DNA of 7,905 nt from NCBI RefSeq assembly GCF_934643405.1, contig NZ_CAKUCL010000304.1:1-7905 (forward strand). The letters run 5' to 3'. A program made the position numbers and the translations under genes. Source of the DNA: an uncultured Actinoplanes sp. (GTDB lineage Bacteria > Actinomycetota > Actinomycetes > Mycobacteriales > Micromonosporaceae). The notes below the pieces were generated by a model. That model was not told where the DNA came from, made no database searches, and saw only the letters and a list, made by a program, of their open reading frames with translations. How positions within the stretch are numbered: position 1 is the first letter of the stretch; every line of letters starts with the position of its first letter. This document shows positions 1 to 6,136 of this stretch, piece after piece.

Positions 1-102
1 AACGCCGCTGGGGCCAACCCACCGCTCGAGCAGCCTGACCCCAACACCTCAAACGTTCTTGGTCACGGCACTAGCTGACTTTCGCCTTGCCGCGACCAGG
101 CG

Positions 103-342
103 TCAGTGGTCGTGGACCCGCTGGGTCATCCCGCAGTTTCCGCACTGCAAGTCGATCACGTTGCGGCCGGAACGGCTCTGGGTGTGATGCCGCCTCACGT
201 GACCGTTGGTGCGGCAGTAGACGCAGTACAGGCGACGCGTCGCGGCGGCGTTGTCGCGGAAGCTGGTGTAGATCAGCCAGACGACCACGCCGACCATCAG
301 CAGGCCGAAGAGGGGTAGGCCGGCGAACAGCTCGAAGAGCAT
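103..342 (-). CDS. Small single-helix membrane protein with C-terminal zinc ribbon, function unknown
   Basis: A 79-residue protein. Residues about 5-27 form one hydrophobic segment (LFGLLMVGVVVWLIY core), so it is probably anchored in the cytoplasmic membrane with a short outer end. The cytoplasmic part carries two CxxC pairs, C40-VY-C43 and C67-GN-C70, separated by a basic, His-rich loop. That is the layout of a small C4 zinc ribbon. It ends in a His-Asp-His tail. The ATG at 342 is chosen because AAGGAG lies five bases upstream (348-353 on the complement) and the hydrophobic segment begins at once. An upstream in-frame start at 426 would only add a low-complexity Arg/Pro/Ala stretch. It is a lone gene with no operon partner visible. 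I do not recognise a named family. Nucleic-acid or protein binding at the membrane is possible but unproven. Confidence 0.75.
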   Translation of the reverse strand: MLFELFAGLPLFGLLMVGVVVWLIYTSFRDNAAATRRLYCVYCRTNGHVRRHHTQSRSGRNVIDLQCGNCGMTQRVHDH

Positions 343-432
343 CCGAACTCCTTGCGCTGATGATCGTGCGGGTGCCCCTCCCGGTCGGCCGGCCGCGGCG
401 GGACCTGAGGCGTTTCGCCGCGGCAACCGGCT

Positions 433-579
433 GGGCGAACCCGGCCGGGCGAATCAGGTGGGAGGAACCAGGCCGGGCGAACGGCGCCAGGCGAGCCGGG
501 TGGGCGAACTGGTCGGATGAACCGGGGCGGGCGAACCAGGCCTGGCAAAAGGTGCCACGCCAAACGGTGAACCAGGCCG
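433..579. repeat. Degenerate 14-bp tandem repeat array (about 11 units)
   Basis: Reading 14 bases at a time from 433 gives successive variants of GGGCGAACCAGGCC. Units start at about 433, 447, 461, 475, 489 (13 bp), 502, 515, 529, 543, 557 and 566. The unit at 529-542 matches this consensus exactly and the first unit differs at one base. Others differ at two to five, and those at 543-565 are badly eroded. The core GAACCAGGCC recurs exactly at 465-474, 533-542 and 569-578. Fourteen is not a multiple of three, which argues against coding. I do not know of a named element with this unit. It could be an old minisatellite or a set of protein-binding sites. Confidence 0.72.
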
Positions 580-660
580 GACGAGTGCGGCCTCAGGCGG
601 CAAAGGAAACGCCGATCGCGCTGCGTAGTTGAGCGGCAGCTCGGTCACTCAAAGCAATCG

Positions 661-690
661 TTGACATCTCGAACGGCATCGACGGATGCT
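661..690 (+). promoter_or_regulatory. Candidate sigma-70-type promoter of the GH92 gene
   Basis: A perfect TTGACA -35 box lies at 661-666. Eighteen bases further, GATGCT (685-690) is a weak -10 box that keeps A, T and T at consensus positions 2, 3 and 6. Transcription would begin near 697 and leave a leader of about 37 bases. The -35 is good and the -10 poor, so the promoter may need an activator or may be wrongly placed. An imperfect inverted repeat, GCATC-N4-GATGC (676-689), overlaps the spacer and -10. Confidence 0.4.
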
Positions 691-706
691 GTTGCCTGCG
701 TTGGAC

Positions 707-720
707 TGACATCGATGTCA
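707..720. promoter_or_regulatory. Perfect 14-bp palindrome, LacI-family-type operator candidate
   Basis: TGACATCGATGTCA reads the same on both strands. It has the shape known for LacI-family carbohydrate repressor sites: 14 bp, TG at the left edge, CA at the right, and CG at the centre. It ends 13 bases before the GH92 start codon and just upstream of the ribosome-binding site, so a bound repressor would block transcription. The half-site TGACATC also occurs at 662-668 inside the candidate promoter. No LacI-type gene is in the window, so the regulator would be encoded elsewhere. Confidence 0.55.
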
Positions 721-733
721 TGCAGGGGGATGT

Positions 734-3589
734 GTGTTCGGGAGACGAGCCGTCGGAGTTCTTCTTGGGGTTGCGCTGACCGTTCCGGTAGGGGCGGTCG
801 CGGCCGACGCGGCACCTCCGCCGCTGGTCGGCGACCCGGTCGCGTACGTGGACCCGCTCATCGGGTCGACCAACCTCGGCAACACCTACCCGGGAGCGGT
901 GACGCCCTTCGGCATGCTGGCCTGGAGTCCGCAGACCTCGCGCGGCAACCAGCTCTCCACCCCCGCGCCGGGCGGCTACCAGTACACCGCGACCAAGATC
1001 CGCGGGTTCAGCCTCACCCACCTCAGCGGCGTCGGCTGCTCGGGCGCCAACGGCGACATCCCGGTGATGCCGTACCCGGGTGACGTGGCCGGCTCGCCCA
1101 CGGCCGACGCGACCGACGCCGTCTTCGCGAGCACGTTCAGCCACGCGAACGAGACGGCGCGACCGGGCTACTACAAGGTCGGGCTCGACAGCGGGGCCAG
1201 CGCCGAGCTGACCGCAACCCCGCGGACCGGTTACGGGAGGTTCGGCTTCCCGGCCGGCAAGCCCGCCAGCCTGCTCTTCCGTACGTCACTGTCGGAGACC
1301 GGAAGTGAAAACGCGAGCGTGCACATCGACCCGGCGACGCGCACGGTCAGTGGTGAGGTGAGCGCCGGGAACTTCTGCGGGCCGCAGAGCACCGACAACA
1401 GTCACGCCTACTACACCCTGCACTTCACCGCCGTACTCGATCAGCCGTTCGCCGCCACCGGCACCTGGAAGGACGCGACGCTCAACCCGGGCGGGACGGA
1501 CGCGAGCGGCGGCAGCGGGTACAGCAGCACCGGGCGGCCCAACCCGGGCAAGGGTTCCGGCGGATATGTCACCTTCGCGCCGGGCACGACCAGTGTCGGC
1601 ATGCGGGTCGCGATCTCCTACGTCAGCCTCGACGGCGCGAAGGCCAACCTGGCCGCGGAGAGCGGTCATCGCAGCTTCGAAACGATCGCGGCGGCGGCGG
1701 CGAAGGCGTGGACCGGCCGGCTCAAGAAGATCGGCATCGGCGGCGGCACCGAGGCGCAGCGGCGCACCTTCTACACCGCCCTCTACCACGCGCAGCTGGA
1801 ACCGACCCTGACCAGCGACGTCACCGGCACCTACACGGGCGCGGACGGGCAGGCGCACCGGCTTCGCGGGCAGCAGCAAGCCCAGTACGGCACCTTCTCC
1901 GGGTGGGACGTGTACCGCGCCCAGGTCCAGCTGCTGTCCATCCTGGACCCGAAGATGGCCAGTGACTTCGCGCAATCGTTGTTCAACTACGCGACCCAGC
2001 GTGACGGGGAGTGGGACCGCTGGCTGCTGGTTCACGGCAAGACGTCGGTCATGTCCGGCGACCCGTCGGCGGCGGCGGTCGCGGCCATGTACGCGTTCGG
2101 CGCTCGCGACTTCGACGCCAAGGGTGCGCTCAAGTCTCTCGTACGGGCGGCGACCGTCCCCACCGCGAACGACAGCAGCGACGCGGGCTGCAATGTCGAG
2201 TGTGTCGGTCAGCGTCCGTCCCTGGACAAGTACCTGACCCTCGGTTACGTCCCTGCCGATGACTGTCACTGCTGGGGCGGCGCGGCCGAGACCCTGGAGG
2301 ACGCGGCGGCCGATTACGGCTTGTCGCGGCTGGCCGGTGCGCTCGGCGACCGTACCCAAGCGAAGAAGTTCCTGGCGCGAAGCCACAACTGGCGCAACGT
2401 GTTCGACCCGGACGCCAAGGCCGACCCCGGCCTGGAGCACAACATCCGCGAGGAGATCGCGACCGTCACGGCCAGTGGCGAGAACCCGCCGTCCGAGGGG
2501 AAGGCCAAGGCGTTCGACGGTGACAAGGGCACGAAGTGGCTCACCTTCGCGACCACCGGCTGGATCCAGGCGCAGCTCAAGCAACCGCGGACCGTGGTGA
2601 CCTACGGCATCACCTCGGGTAACGACGAGCCGGAGCGTGACCCGAAGAACTGGGAGCTGCTCGGCAGCCAGGACGGCACCGACTGGGAGACGGTCGACGC
2701 CCGTACCGGAGAGACCTTCACCCTGCGTGGTCAGACGCGCGAGTTCACGGTGAGCGCGCCCCAGCCGTACCTCTACTACCGGCTGAACGTGACCGCGAAC
2801 GGCGGCGCCGACATCGTGCAGCTGGGCGAGCTGGAGATGGCCGACCCGGCGGTGCCGACGCCGGCGCCGAACGACAGCCCTTACTCCGGGTGGATGCGTG
2901 ACCGGTTCGCGGACGGCACCTGGGTGCCCGGCTTCAGCCCGTCCACCGGCACCGGCTTCGTCGAGGGCAGCAGCGCCCAGTACACGTGGATGGTCTACTC
3001 GGACGTGATGGGGCTGGCCGACGCGATGGGCGGAAAGGCGAAGGCGGCCGAGCGGCTGGACGCGTTCTTCCGCAAGCCGGACGGCTCCTTCGACCTGAGC
3101 GCGACGAGCGGCACGCGATTCGACGCGACCAACGAGCCGGACATTCAGACGCCGTATCTCTACAACTACTTCGGCCAGGCGTACAAGACGCAGGAAACGG
3201 TCCGGGCGATCGTCGAAGGTAAATGGAGTGACGGCACCGGCGGCATTCCCGGCAACGACGACGCCGGCACGATGAGCGCCTGGTACGTCTTCTCCGCGCT
3301 CGGCCTCTACCCGACCGTGCCGACCCGCGCGGAACTCGCCTTGACGACGCCGTTGTTCCCGCGCGCGGTGGTCCACCTGGCGAAGGGCAGGTCGCTGACG
3401 ATCGAGGCGCCGCGCGATTCCGCCGGTGCGATCTACGTCAAGGGATTGCGGCTCGACGGCCGTTCGACGACCAAGGCGTGGCTACCGGCGTCGACCATTC
3501 TCACCGGTGGCCGTCTCGTCTACACGCTATCGACCGAGCCCAGCCTGACCTGGGGTTCCGGGCCCGGTGACGTCCCGCCGCAGAACTGA
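734..3589 (+). CDS. Secreted GH92 alpha-mannosidase with internal F5/8 type C (CBM32-like) domain
   Basis: This protein of 951 residues should remove alpha-linked mannose from external glycans by the calcium-dependent, inverting GH92 mechanism. A signal peptide covers residues 1 to about 26 (RR, hydrophobic VGVLLGVALTVPVGAV, then AVA-ADA-A), so it is exported. The N-terminal GH92 domain starts at VDPLIGS (39-45), with NTYPGAVTPFGML at 50-62. The catalytic (alpha/alpha)6 region has FSGWDVYR (388-395), VEGSSAQYTW (743-752, E744 the likely acid), NEPDIQTPYLYNY (800-812) and the hallmark GIPGNDDAGTMSAWYVFSALG (837-857, paired Asp 842-843). Residues about 575-705 form an F5/8C sugar-binding domain (AFDGDKGTKW, SQDGTDWETV, LGELEM) inserted between WRNVFDP and WMRDRFADG. 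The GTG at 734 follows AGGGGGA (724-730). An ATG at 730 is out of frame. There is no cell-wall anchor. The family is sure; the linkage preference is not. Confidence 0.96.
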   Translation: MFGRRAVGVLLGVALTVPVGAVAADAAPPPLVGDPVAYVDPLIGSTNLGNTYPGAVTPFGMLAWSPQTSRGNQLSTPAPGGYQYTATKIRGFSLTHLSGVGCSGANGDIPVMPYPGDVAGSPTADATDAVFASTFSHANETARPGYYKVGLDSGASAELTATPRTGYGRFGFPAGKPASLLFRTSLSETGSENASVHIDPATRTVSGEVSAGNFCGPQSTDNSHAYYTLHFTAVLDQPFAATGTWKDATLNPGGTDASGGSGYSSTGRPNPGKGSGGYVTFAPGTTSVGMRVAISYVSLDGAKANLAAESGHRSFETIAAAAAKAWTGRLKKIGIGGGTEAQRRTFYTALYHAQLEPTLTSDVTGTYTGADGQAHRLRGQQQAQYGTFSGWDVYRAQVQLLSILDPKMASDFAQSLFNYATQRDGEWDRWLLVHGKTSVMSGDPSAAAVAAMYAFGARDFDAKGALKSLVRAATVPTANDSSDAGCNVECVGQRPSLDKYLTLGYVPADDCHCWGGAAETLEDAAADYGLSRLAGALGDRTQAKKFLARSHNWRNVFDPDAKADPGLEHNIREEIATVTASGENPPSEGKAKAFDGDKGTKWLTFATTGWIQAQLKQPRTVVTYGITSGNDEPERDPKNWELLGSQDGTDWETVDARTGETFTLRGQTREFTVSAPQPYLYYRLNVTANGGADIVQLGELEMADPAVPTPAPNDSPYSGWMRDRFADGTWVPGFSPSTGTGFVEGSSAQYTWMVYSDVMGLADAMGGKAKAAERLDAFFRKPDGSFDLSATSGTRFDATNEPDIQTPYLYNYFGQAYKTQETVRAIVEGKWSDGTGGIPGNDDAGTMSAWYVFSALGLYPTVPTRAELALTTPLFPRAVVHLAKGRSLTIEAPRDSAGAIYVKGLRLDGRSTTKAWLPASTILTGGRLVYTLSTEPSLTWGSGPGDVPPQN

Positions 3590-4201
3590 CGAACCAACCG
3601 CATAAAGAGCTGCTTGGGTACGGTCGGAAAGGCCCAGTTTCAGCAGGATGCTCGAGACGTGGGTCTTGACCGTCTTCTCGGCCACGACCAGCGCCCGCGC
3701 GATCTCGCGGTTCGACCGGCCCTCGGCGATCAGGGCCAGGACCTCGCGTTCCCGGGCGGTCAGGACCGCGTCCGAGGGTGGCCCGGTCAACGCGTCGGCG
3801 GCCGAGGGTTCCAGCAGCAGGTGGCCGGCCGCGACCGCTCGCACGGCGGCCACCAGCGCGTTCGGGTCGACGTCCTTGGAGAGATAACCACGGGCGCCGG
3901 CCCGGACCGCGGGCAGCAGCCGGGTGCGGTCGGTGAAGCTGGTGACGATCAGGACGCGGGTGCTCAGGTCCCGGCGGCGCAGCTCCTGCAGAACCGCCAC
4001 GCCGTCCATGCCGGGCAGCACCATGTCGAGCAGGACCACGTCCGGCCGGGACGACGCGATCAGCTCGAGCGCGGCCGGGCCGTCGGCGGCCTCGCCGGTG
4101 ACCTCCAGACCCTCCGCCAGTTCCAGGAAGGCGCGCAGACCACGGCGTACGGCGGGATGGTCGTCGACGATCGCGACCCGGATCGCCGGCTCAGGCGCCA
4201 C
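3527..4201 (-). CDS. NarL/LuxR-family two-component response regulator
   Basis: Cytoplasmic DNA-binding protein of 224 residues that takes phosphate from the adjacent kinase. The receiver domain (about 6-125) has the acidic pair D13-D14, phospho-acceptor D59 in VVLLDMVLPGMDG, T87 and K109. All the phosphorylation residues are therefore present. A GerE-type helix-turn-helix follows at about 145-203 (LTAREREVLALIAEGRSN, then EKTVKTHVSSILLKL). The GTG start at 4201 has GGAGG six bases upstream. It overlaps the end of the kinase gene by 11 bases (GTGGCGCCTGA), so the two are translationally coupled. The last 20 residues lie beyond the normal family end and are antisense to the 3' end of the GH92 gene. 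Its target is not given by the sequence; the divergent promoter beyond the kinase is the natural candidate. Confidence 0.97.
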   Translation of the reverse strand: MAPEPAIRVAIVDDHPAVRRGLRAFLELAEGLEVTGEAADGPAALELIASSRPDVVLLDMVLPGMDGVAVLQELRRRDLSTRVLIVTSFTDRTRLLPAVRAGARGYLSKDVDPNALVAAVRAVAAGHLLLEPSAADALTGPPSDAVLTAREREVLALIAEGRSNREIARALVVAEKTVKTHVSSILLKLGLSDRTQAALYAVGSSVLRRDVTGPGTPGQAGLGR

Positions 4202-5327
4202 CGGGCACCTCCACGCGAACCACGGTGCCGGCGCCGGGGGCCGAGCGGATGACGGCCGAGCCGCGCACCGAGCACGCGCGTTCGCGCATCGAACGCAGGC
4301 CGAGCCCGGCGCGCATGGCGTCGTGCACGTCGAACCCGGCGCCGTCGTCGGCCACCTCGAGCGACGCGCCGTGCGAGCCGTGCCGGGCGAGCGTCACCCG
4401 GACCGACGAGGCGGACGCGTGCCGGATCGCGTTGTGCAGCGCCTCCTGAGCCACCCGCAGCAGCACGGTCTGGTGGGACGGCGGCAGATCGGGCGGGTCC
4501 TCCTCGACGAAGCGCAGCCTGGTCCCGTACGCCCGGTCCAGAATCTGCACCTGCTTGCGCAGCACCCCGGACAGGCCCTCCTCGGCCAGGCTGGCCGGCC
4601 GCAGCTCCAGGACCGCGGCGTGCAGCTCCTCGGCCGCCTCACGGGCCAATGTGGACACCTCGGCGAGCCGCTTGCGCGCGGCCGGCACGTCGCGATCGAG
4701 CAGCAGATCGGCGGCCTGAACGGTCAGCCGCAGGCCGAACAGGCGCTGGGCCACGGCGTCGTGCAGGTCGTGGGCGATCCGGGCGCGTTCCTCGGCGATG
4801 GTCAGCTCGCGGTTACGGGCGTACAGACGGGCGTGGGTCAGCGCGATCGCGGCGTGCGCGGCCAGCACGCCGACCAGCTCCTCGTCCGCGTCGGTGAAGC
4901 CGCAGGCCTTGTTCGCCAGGTAGAGCGCGCCGAGGATCTCGCCGTTGCTGACGATCGGCACACCCAGGAAGGCCTCGAGCACCGGGTGCGCGGCCGGCCA
5001 CCAGCCGAACCGCGGATCCGCGCGGATGTCGTCGACGCGCTGGGTGCGGGGCTCGCGCAGCATCACCGCGAGGAAGCCGTGCTGGCGGGGGAGCGGGCCG
5101 ATCGCCGCCTGCACCTGCGGGCTCACGCCGGCGACCAGGAACTGGGCGAACGAGCCGTTGTCGTCCGGCACGCCCAGCGCCGCGTACTGCGCGCCGGCCA
5201 GCTCGCGGGCGGTGTCGACGATCGTCTGGAGGACCTCGGGCACGGTGAGCGGGTCGCTGACCGCGAGCACCGCCGCGGAGAGGCGACGCGCCGTACGCAA
5301 CTCATCGCGACCGGTCACCCGGCCCAC
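4191..5327 (-). CDS. Soluble GAF-domain sensor histidine kinase (HisKA_3 / NarL-type)
   Basis: A 378-residue cytoplasmic kinase with no membrane segment. One GAF domain (about 29-168) comes first and is the likely sensor; its ligand is unknown. The dimerisation/phospho-acceptor domain has ERARIAHDLHDAVAQRL (180-196) with H189 as the probable phosphorylated His. The ATPase domain has an N-box, QEALHNAIRHA (294-304, N299), a G1 box, DDGAGF (327-332), and a G2 box, GLGLRSMRER (341-350). All catalytic motifs are intact. The layout recalls the C-terminal half of DevS/DosS-type kinases, but those have two GAF domains and this has one. It is the first gene of a two-gene operon with the response regulator. 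The start is uncertain: GTG at 5327 has no clear ribosome-binding site, and a GTG at 5318 is nearly as likely. Confidence 0.95.
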   Translation of the reverse strand: MGRVTGRDELRTARRLSAAVLAVSDPLTVPEVLQTIVDTARELAGAQYAALGVPDDNGSFAQFLVAGVSPQVQAAIGPLPRQHGFLAVMLREPRTQRVDDIRADPRFGWWPAAHPVLEAFLGVPIVSNGEILGALYLANKACGFTDADEELVGVLAAHAAIALTHARLYARNRELTIAEERARIAHDLHDAVAQRLFGLRLTVQAADLLLDRDVPAARKRLAEVSTLAREAAEELHAAVLELRPASLAEEGLSGVLRKQVQILDRAYGTRLRFVEEDPPDLPPSHQTVLLRVAQEALHNAIRHASASSVRVTLARHGSHGASLEVADDGAGFDVHDAMRAGLGLRSMRERACSVRGSAVIRSAPGAGTVVRVEVPGGA

Positions 5328-5355
5328 GATAACCGCTGCCGGGCGACGCGTCCTC

Positions 5356-5419
5356 GGGCCGTGGTCCTAGGACCAAGGTCGGGGGCGAAAGCGGTCCGCG
5401 GCCCGATTCGGTGGACCGC
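5356..5419. promoter_or_regulatory. Cluster of GGTCC/GGACC inverted half-sites in a divergent promoter region
   Basis: The 113 bp between the kinase and dehydrogenase starts hold a perfect 14-bp palindrome, TGGTCCTAGGACCA (5362-5375). It runs straight into an overlapping inverted repeat, GACC-AA-GGTC (5371-5380). The stretch AGGACCAAGGTCGG (5369-5382) resembles the DevR/DosR box (GGGAC-N4-GTCCC, known from mycobacteria), matching at GGAC and GTC. A further pair, GCGGTCC (5391-5397) and GGACCGC (5413-5419), is inverted with a 15-base gap. Four exact five-base half-sites and one partial one fall within 55 bp. The cluster is placed to control both the two-component operon and the SDR/QueA-like operon. 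Confidence 0.55.
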
Positions 5420-5440
5420 CGGCACCGGCAGGTTGGGGAC

Positions 5441-6136
5441 ATGACGAACAAGACGAACCCGGTCGCGGTGATCACCGGGGCGAGCAGGGGCCTGGGCCTT
5501 GCGCTGGCCGAGGGGCTGGCCCGCGACGGCTGGCGGCTGGTGATCGACGCCCGGACGAAGGACGACCTGGCCGAGGCGGCGGCCGCGCTGAGCGAGCTGA
5601 CCACGGTGACCGCGATCGCCGGGGACGTGGTCGACGACGACCATCGCGCCGACCTGGCCCAGGCCGCCGACCATCTGGGCGGCGCGGACCTGCTGGTGCA
5701 CAACGCGTCGACGCTCGGCGGCTCGCCGCCGCCCGCGCTGTCCGGCTTCCCGCTGCCGGATCTGCTGGAGACGTTCGAGGTCAACGTGCTGGCCCCGATC
5801 GCGCTGACCCAGTTGCTGCTGCCGCAACTGCGTCAGTCGGCCAACGGCGCGGTGCTGGCGATCAGCTCCGACGCGGCCGTCGAGGCGTACCCGGGGTGGG
5901 GTGGTTACGGCGCTGCCAAGGCGGCCCTGGACCACGCGAGCGCGGTGCTCGCGCTGGAGGAGCCGCGGCTGCGGGTGTGGGCGGTCGATCCGGGTGACCT
6001 GCGGACGCGGTTGCAGCAGGAGGCGTTCCCGGGGGAGGACATCTCCGACCGGCCGCTGCCGTCCACGGTCGTGCCGTATCTCCTGGGCCTGCTGCGGGAG
6101 CGGCCGCCGTCCGCCCGTTACCGGGCGGCTCGATGA
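5441..6136 (+). CDS. Short-chain dehydrogenase/reductase (SDR family)
   Basis: A soluble Rossmann-fold oxidoreductase of 231 residues; the substrate is unknown. The nucleotide-binding motif TGASRGLG sits at 12-19. D61-V62 matches the adenine-ring contact, and HNAS (87-90) replaces the usual NNAG. The catalytic tetrad looks complete: N115, S142/S143, Y156 and K160 (YGAAK). DPGD (183-186) is the conserved PG turn. R38 and K40 after the second strand suggest NADP(H) over NAD(H), a weak inference. The ATG at 5441 is preferred to an upstream in-frame ATG (5411) because the Rossmann strand begins a few residues later. The ribosome-binding site (AGGTTGGGG) is weak and close. Its stop overlaps the next start as ATGA, so the two are co-translated. 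At 231 residues it is slightly short for a classical SDR but has no visible gap. Confidence 0.93.
   Translation: MTNKTNPVAVITGASRGLGLALAEGLARDGWRLVIDARTKDDLAEAAAALSELTTVTAIAGDVVDDDHRADLAQAADHLGGADLLVHNASTLGGSPPPALSGFPLPDLLETFEVNVLAPIALTQLLLPQLRQSANGAVLAISSDAAVEAYPGWGGYGAAKAALDHASAVLALEEPRLRVWAVDPGDLRTRLQQEAFPGEDISDRPLPSTVVPYLLGLLRERPPSARYRAAR

Larger units (their letters stand above)
343..733. other. Gene-free interval between the zinc-ribbon gene and the GH92 gene
   Basis: I see no convincing gene in these 391 bp, although open frames run through it on both strands. Their translations are Arg/Pro/Ala/Gly-rich and owe their length to GC content and to a 14-bp repeat that is not a multiple of three. 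From left to right it holds the ribosome-binding site and presumed promoter of the minus-strand zinc-ribbon gene, a very GC-rich stretch at 370-415, the degenerate repeat array, and the promoter and operator candidates for the GH92 gene. The two genes are transcribed away from each other, so both promoters should be here. Confidence 0.7.

Noticed and set aside
1..78. Possible end of a plus-strand gene (open frame from base 1 to TAG-free stop TGA at 76-78)
   Set aside because: Only 25 codons, Pro/Asn-rich with no recognisable domain end, and other frames are equally open. No terminator hairpin follows. I cannot tell a gene tail from chance.
529..542. tRNA-like GGTTCG on the complement of the repeat units
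   Set aside because: The resemblance to a T-loop is limited to a few bases. No acceptor, anticodon or D arms can be formed around it.
454..648. Pro/Arg-rich minus-strand open frame through the repeat array
   Set aside because: The 14-bp repeat shifts frame at every unit, so a real repeated protein is not encoded. No ribosome-binding site supports it.
629..652. Inverted repeat TTGAG-N14-CTCAA as a terminator or operator
   Set aside because: Arms of five bases with a long gap are expected by chance at this length, and no gene ends nearby to need a terminator.
734..790. Twin-arginine (Tat) export signal for the GH92 protein
   Set aside because: There is an RR at residues 4-5, but the expected Phe-Leu-Lys context is missing and the n-region is very short, so a Sec signal fits better.
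1286..3376. Long minus-strand open frame (696 codons) opposite the GH92 gene
   Set aside because: It is the complement of a clear, fully conserved GH92 protein. The translation is Arg/Val/Gly-rich without domains, as expected from GC-rich codon bias.
3924..5444. Long plus-strand open frame (506 codons) opposite the two-component genes
   Set aside because: It covers two well-conserved minus-strand genes and part of their promoter region. The composition is Arg/Ala/Gly/His-rich with no motif.
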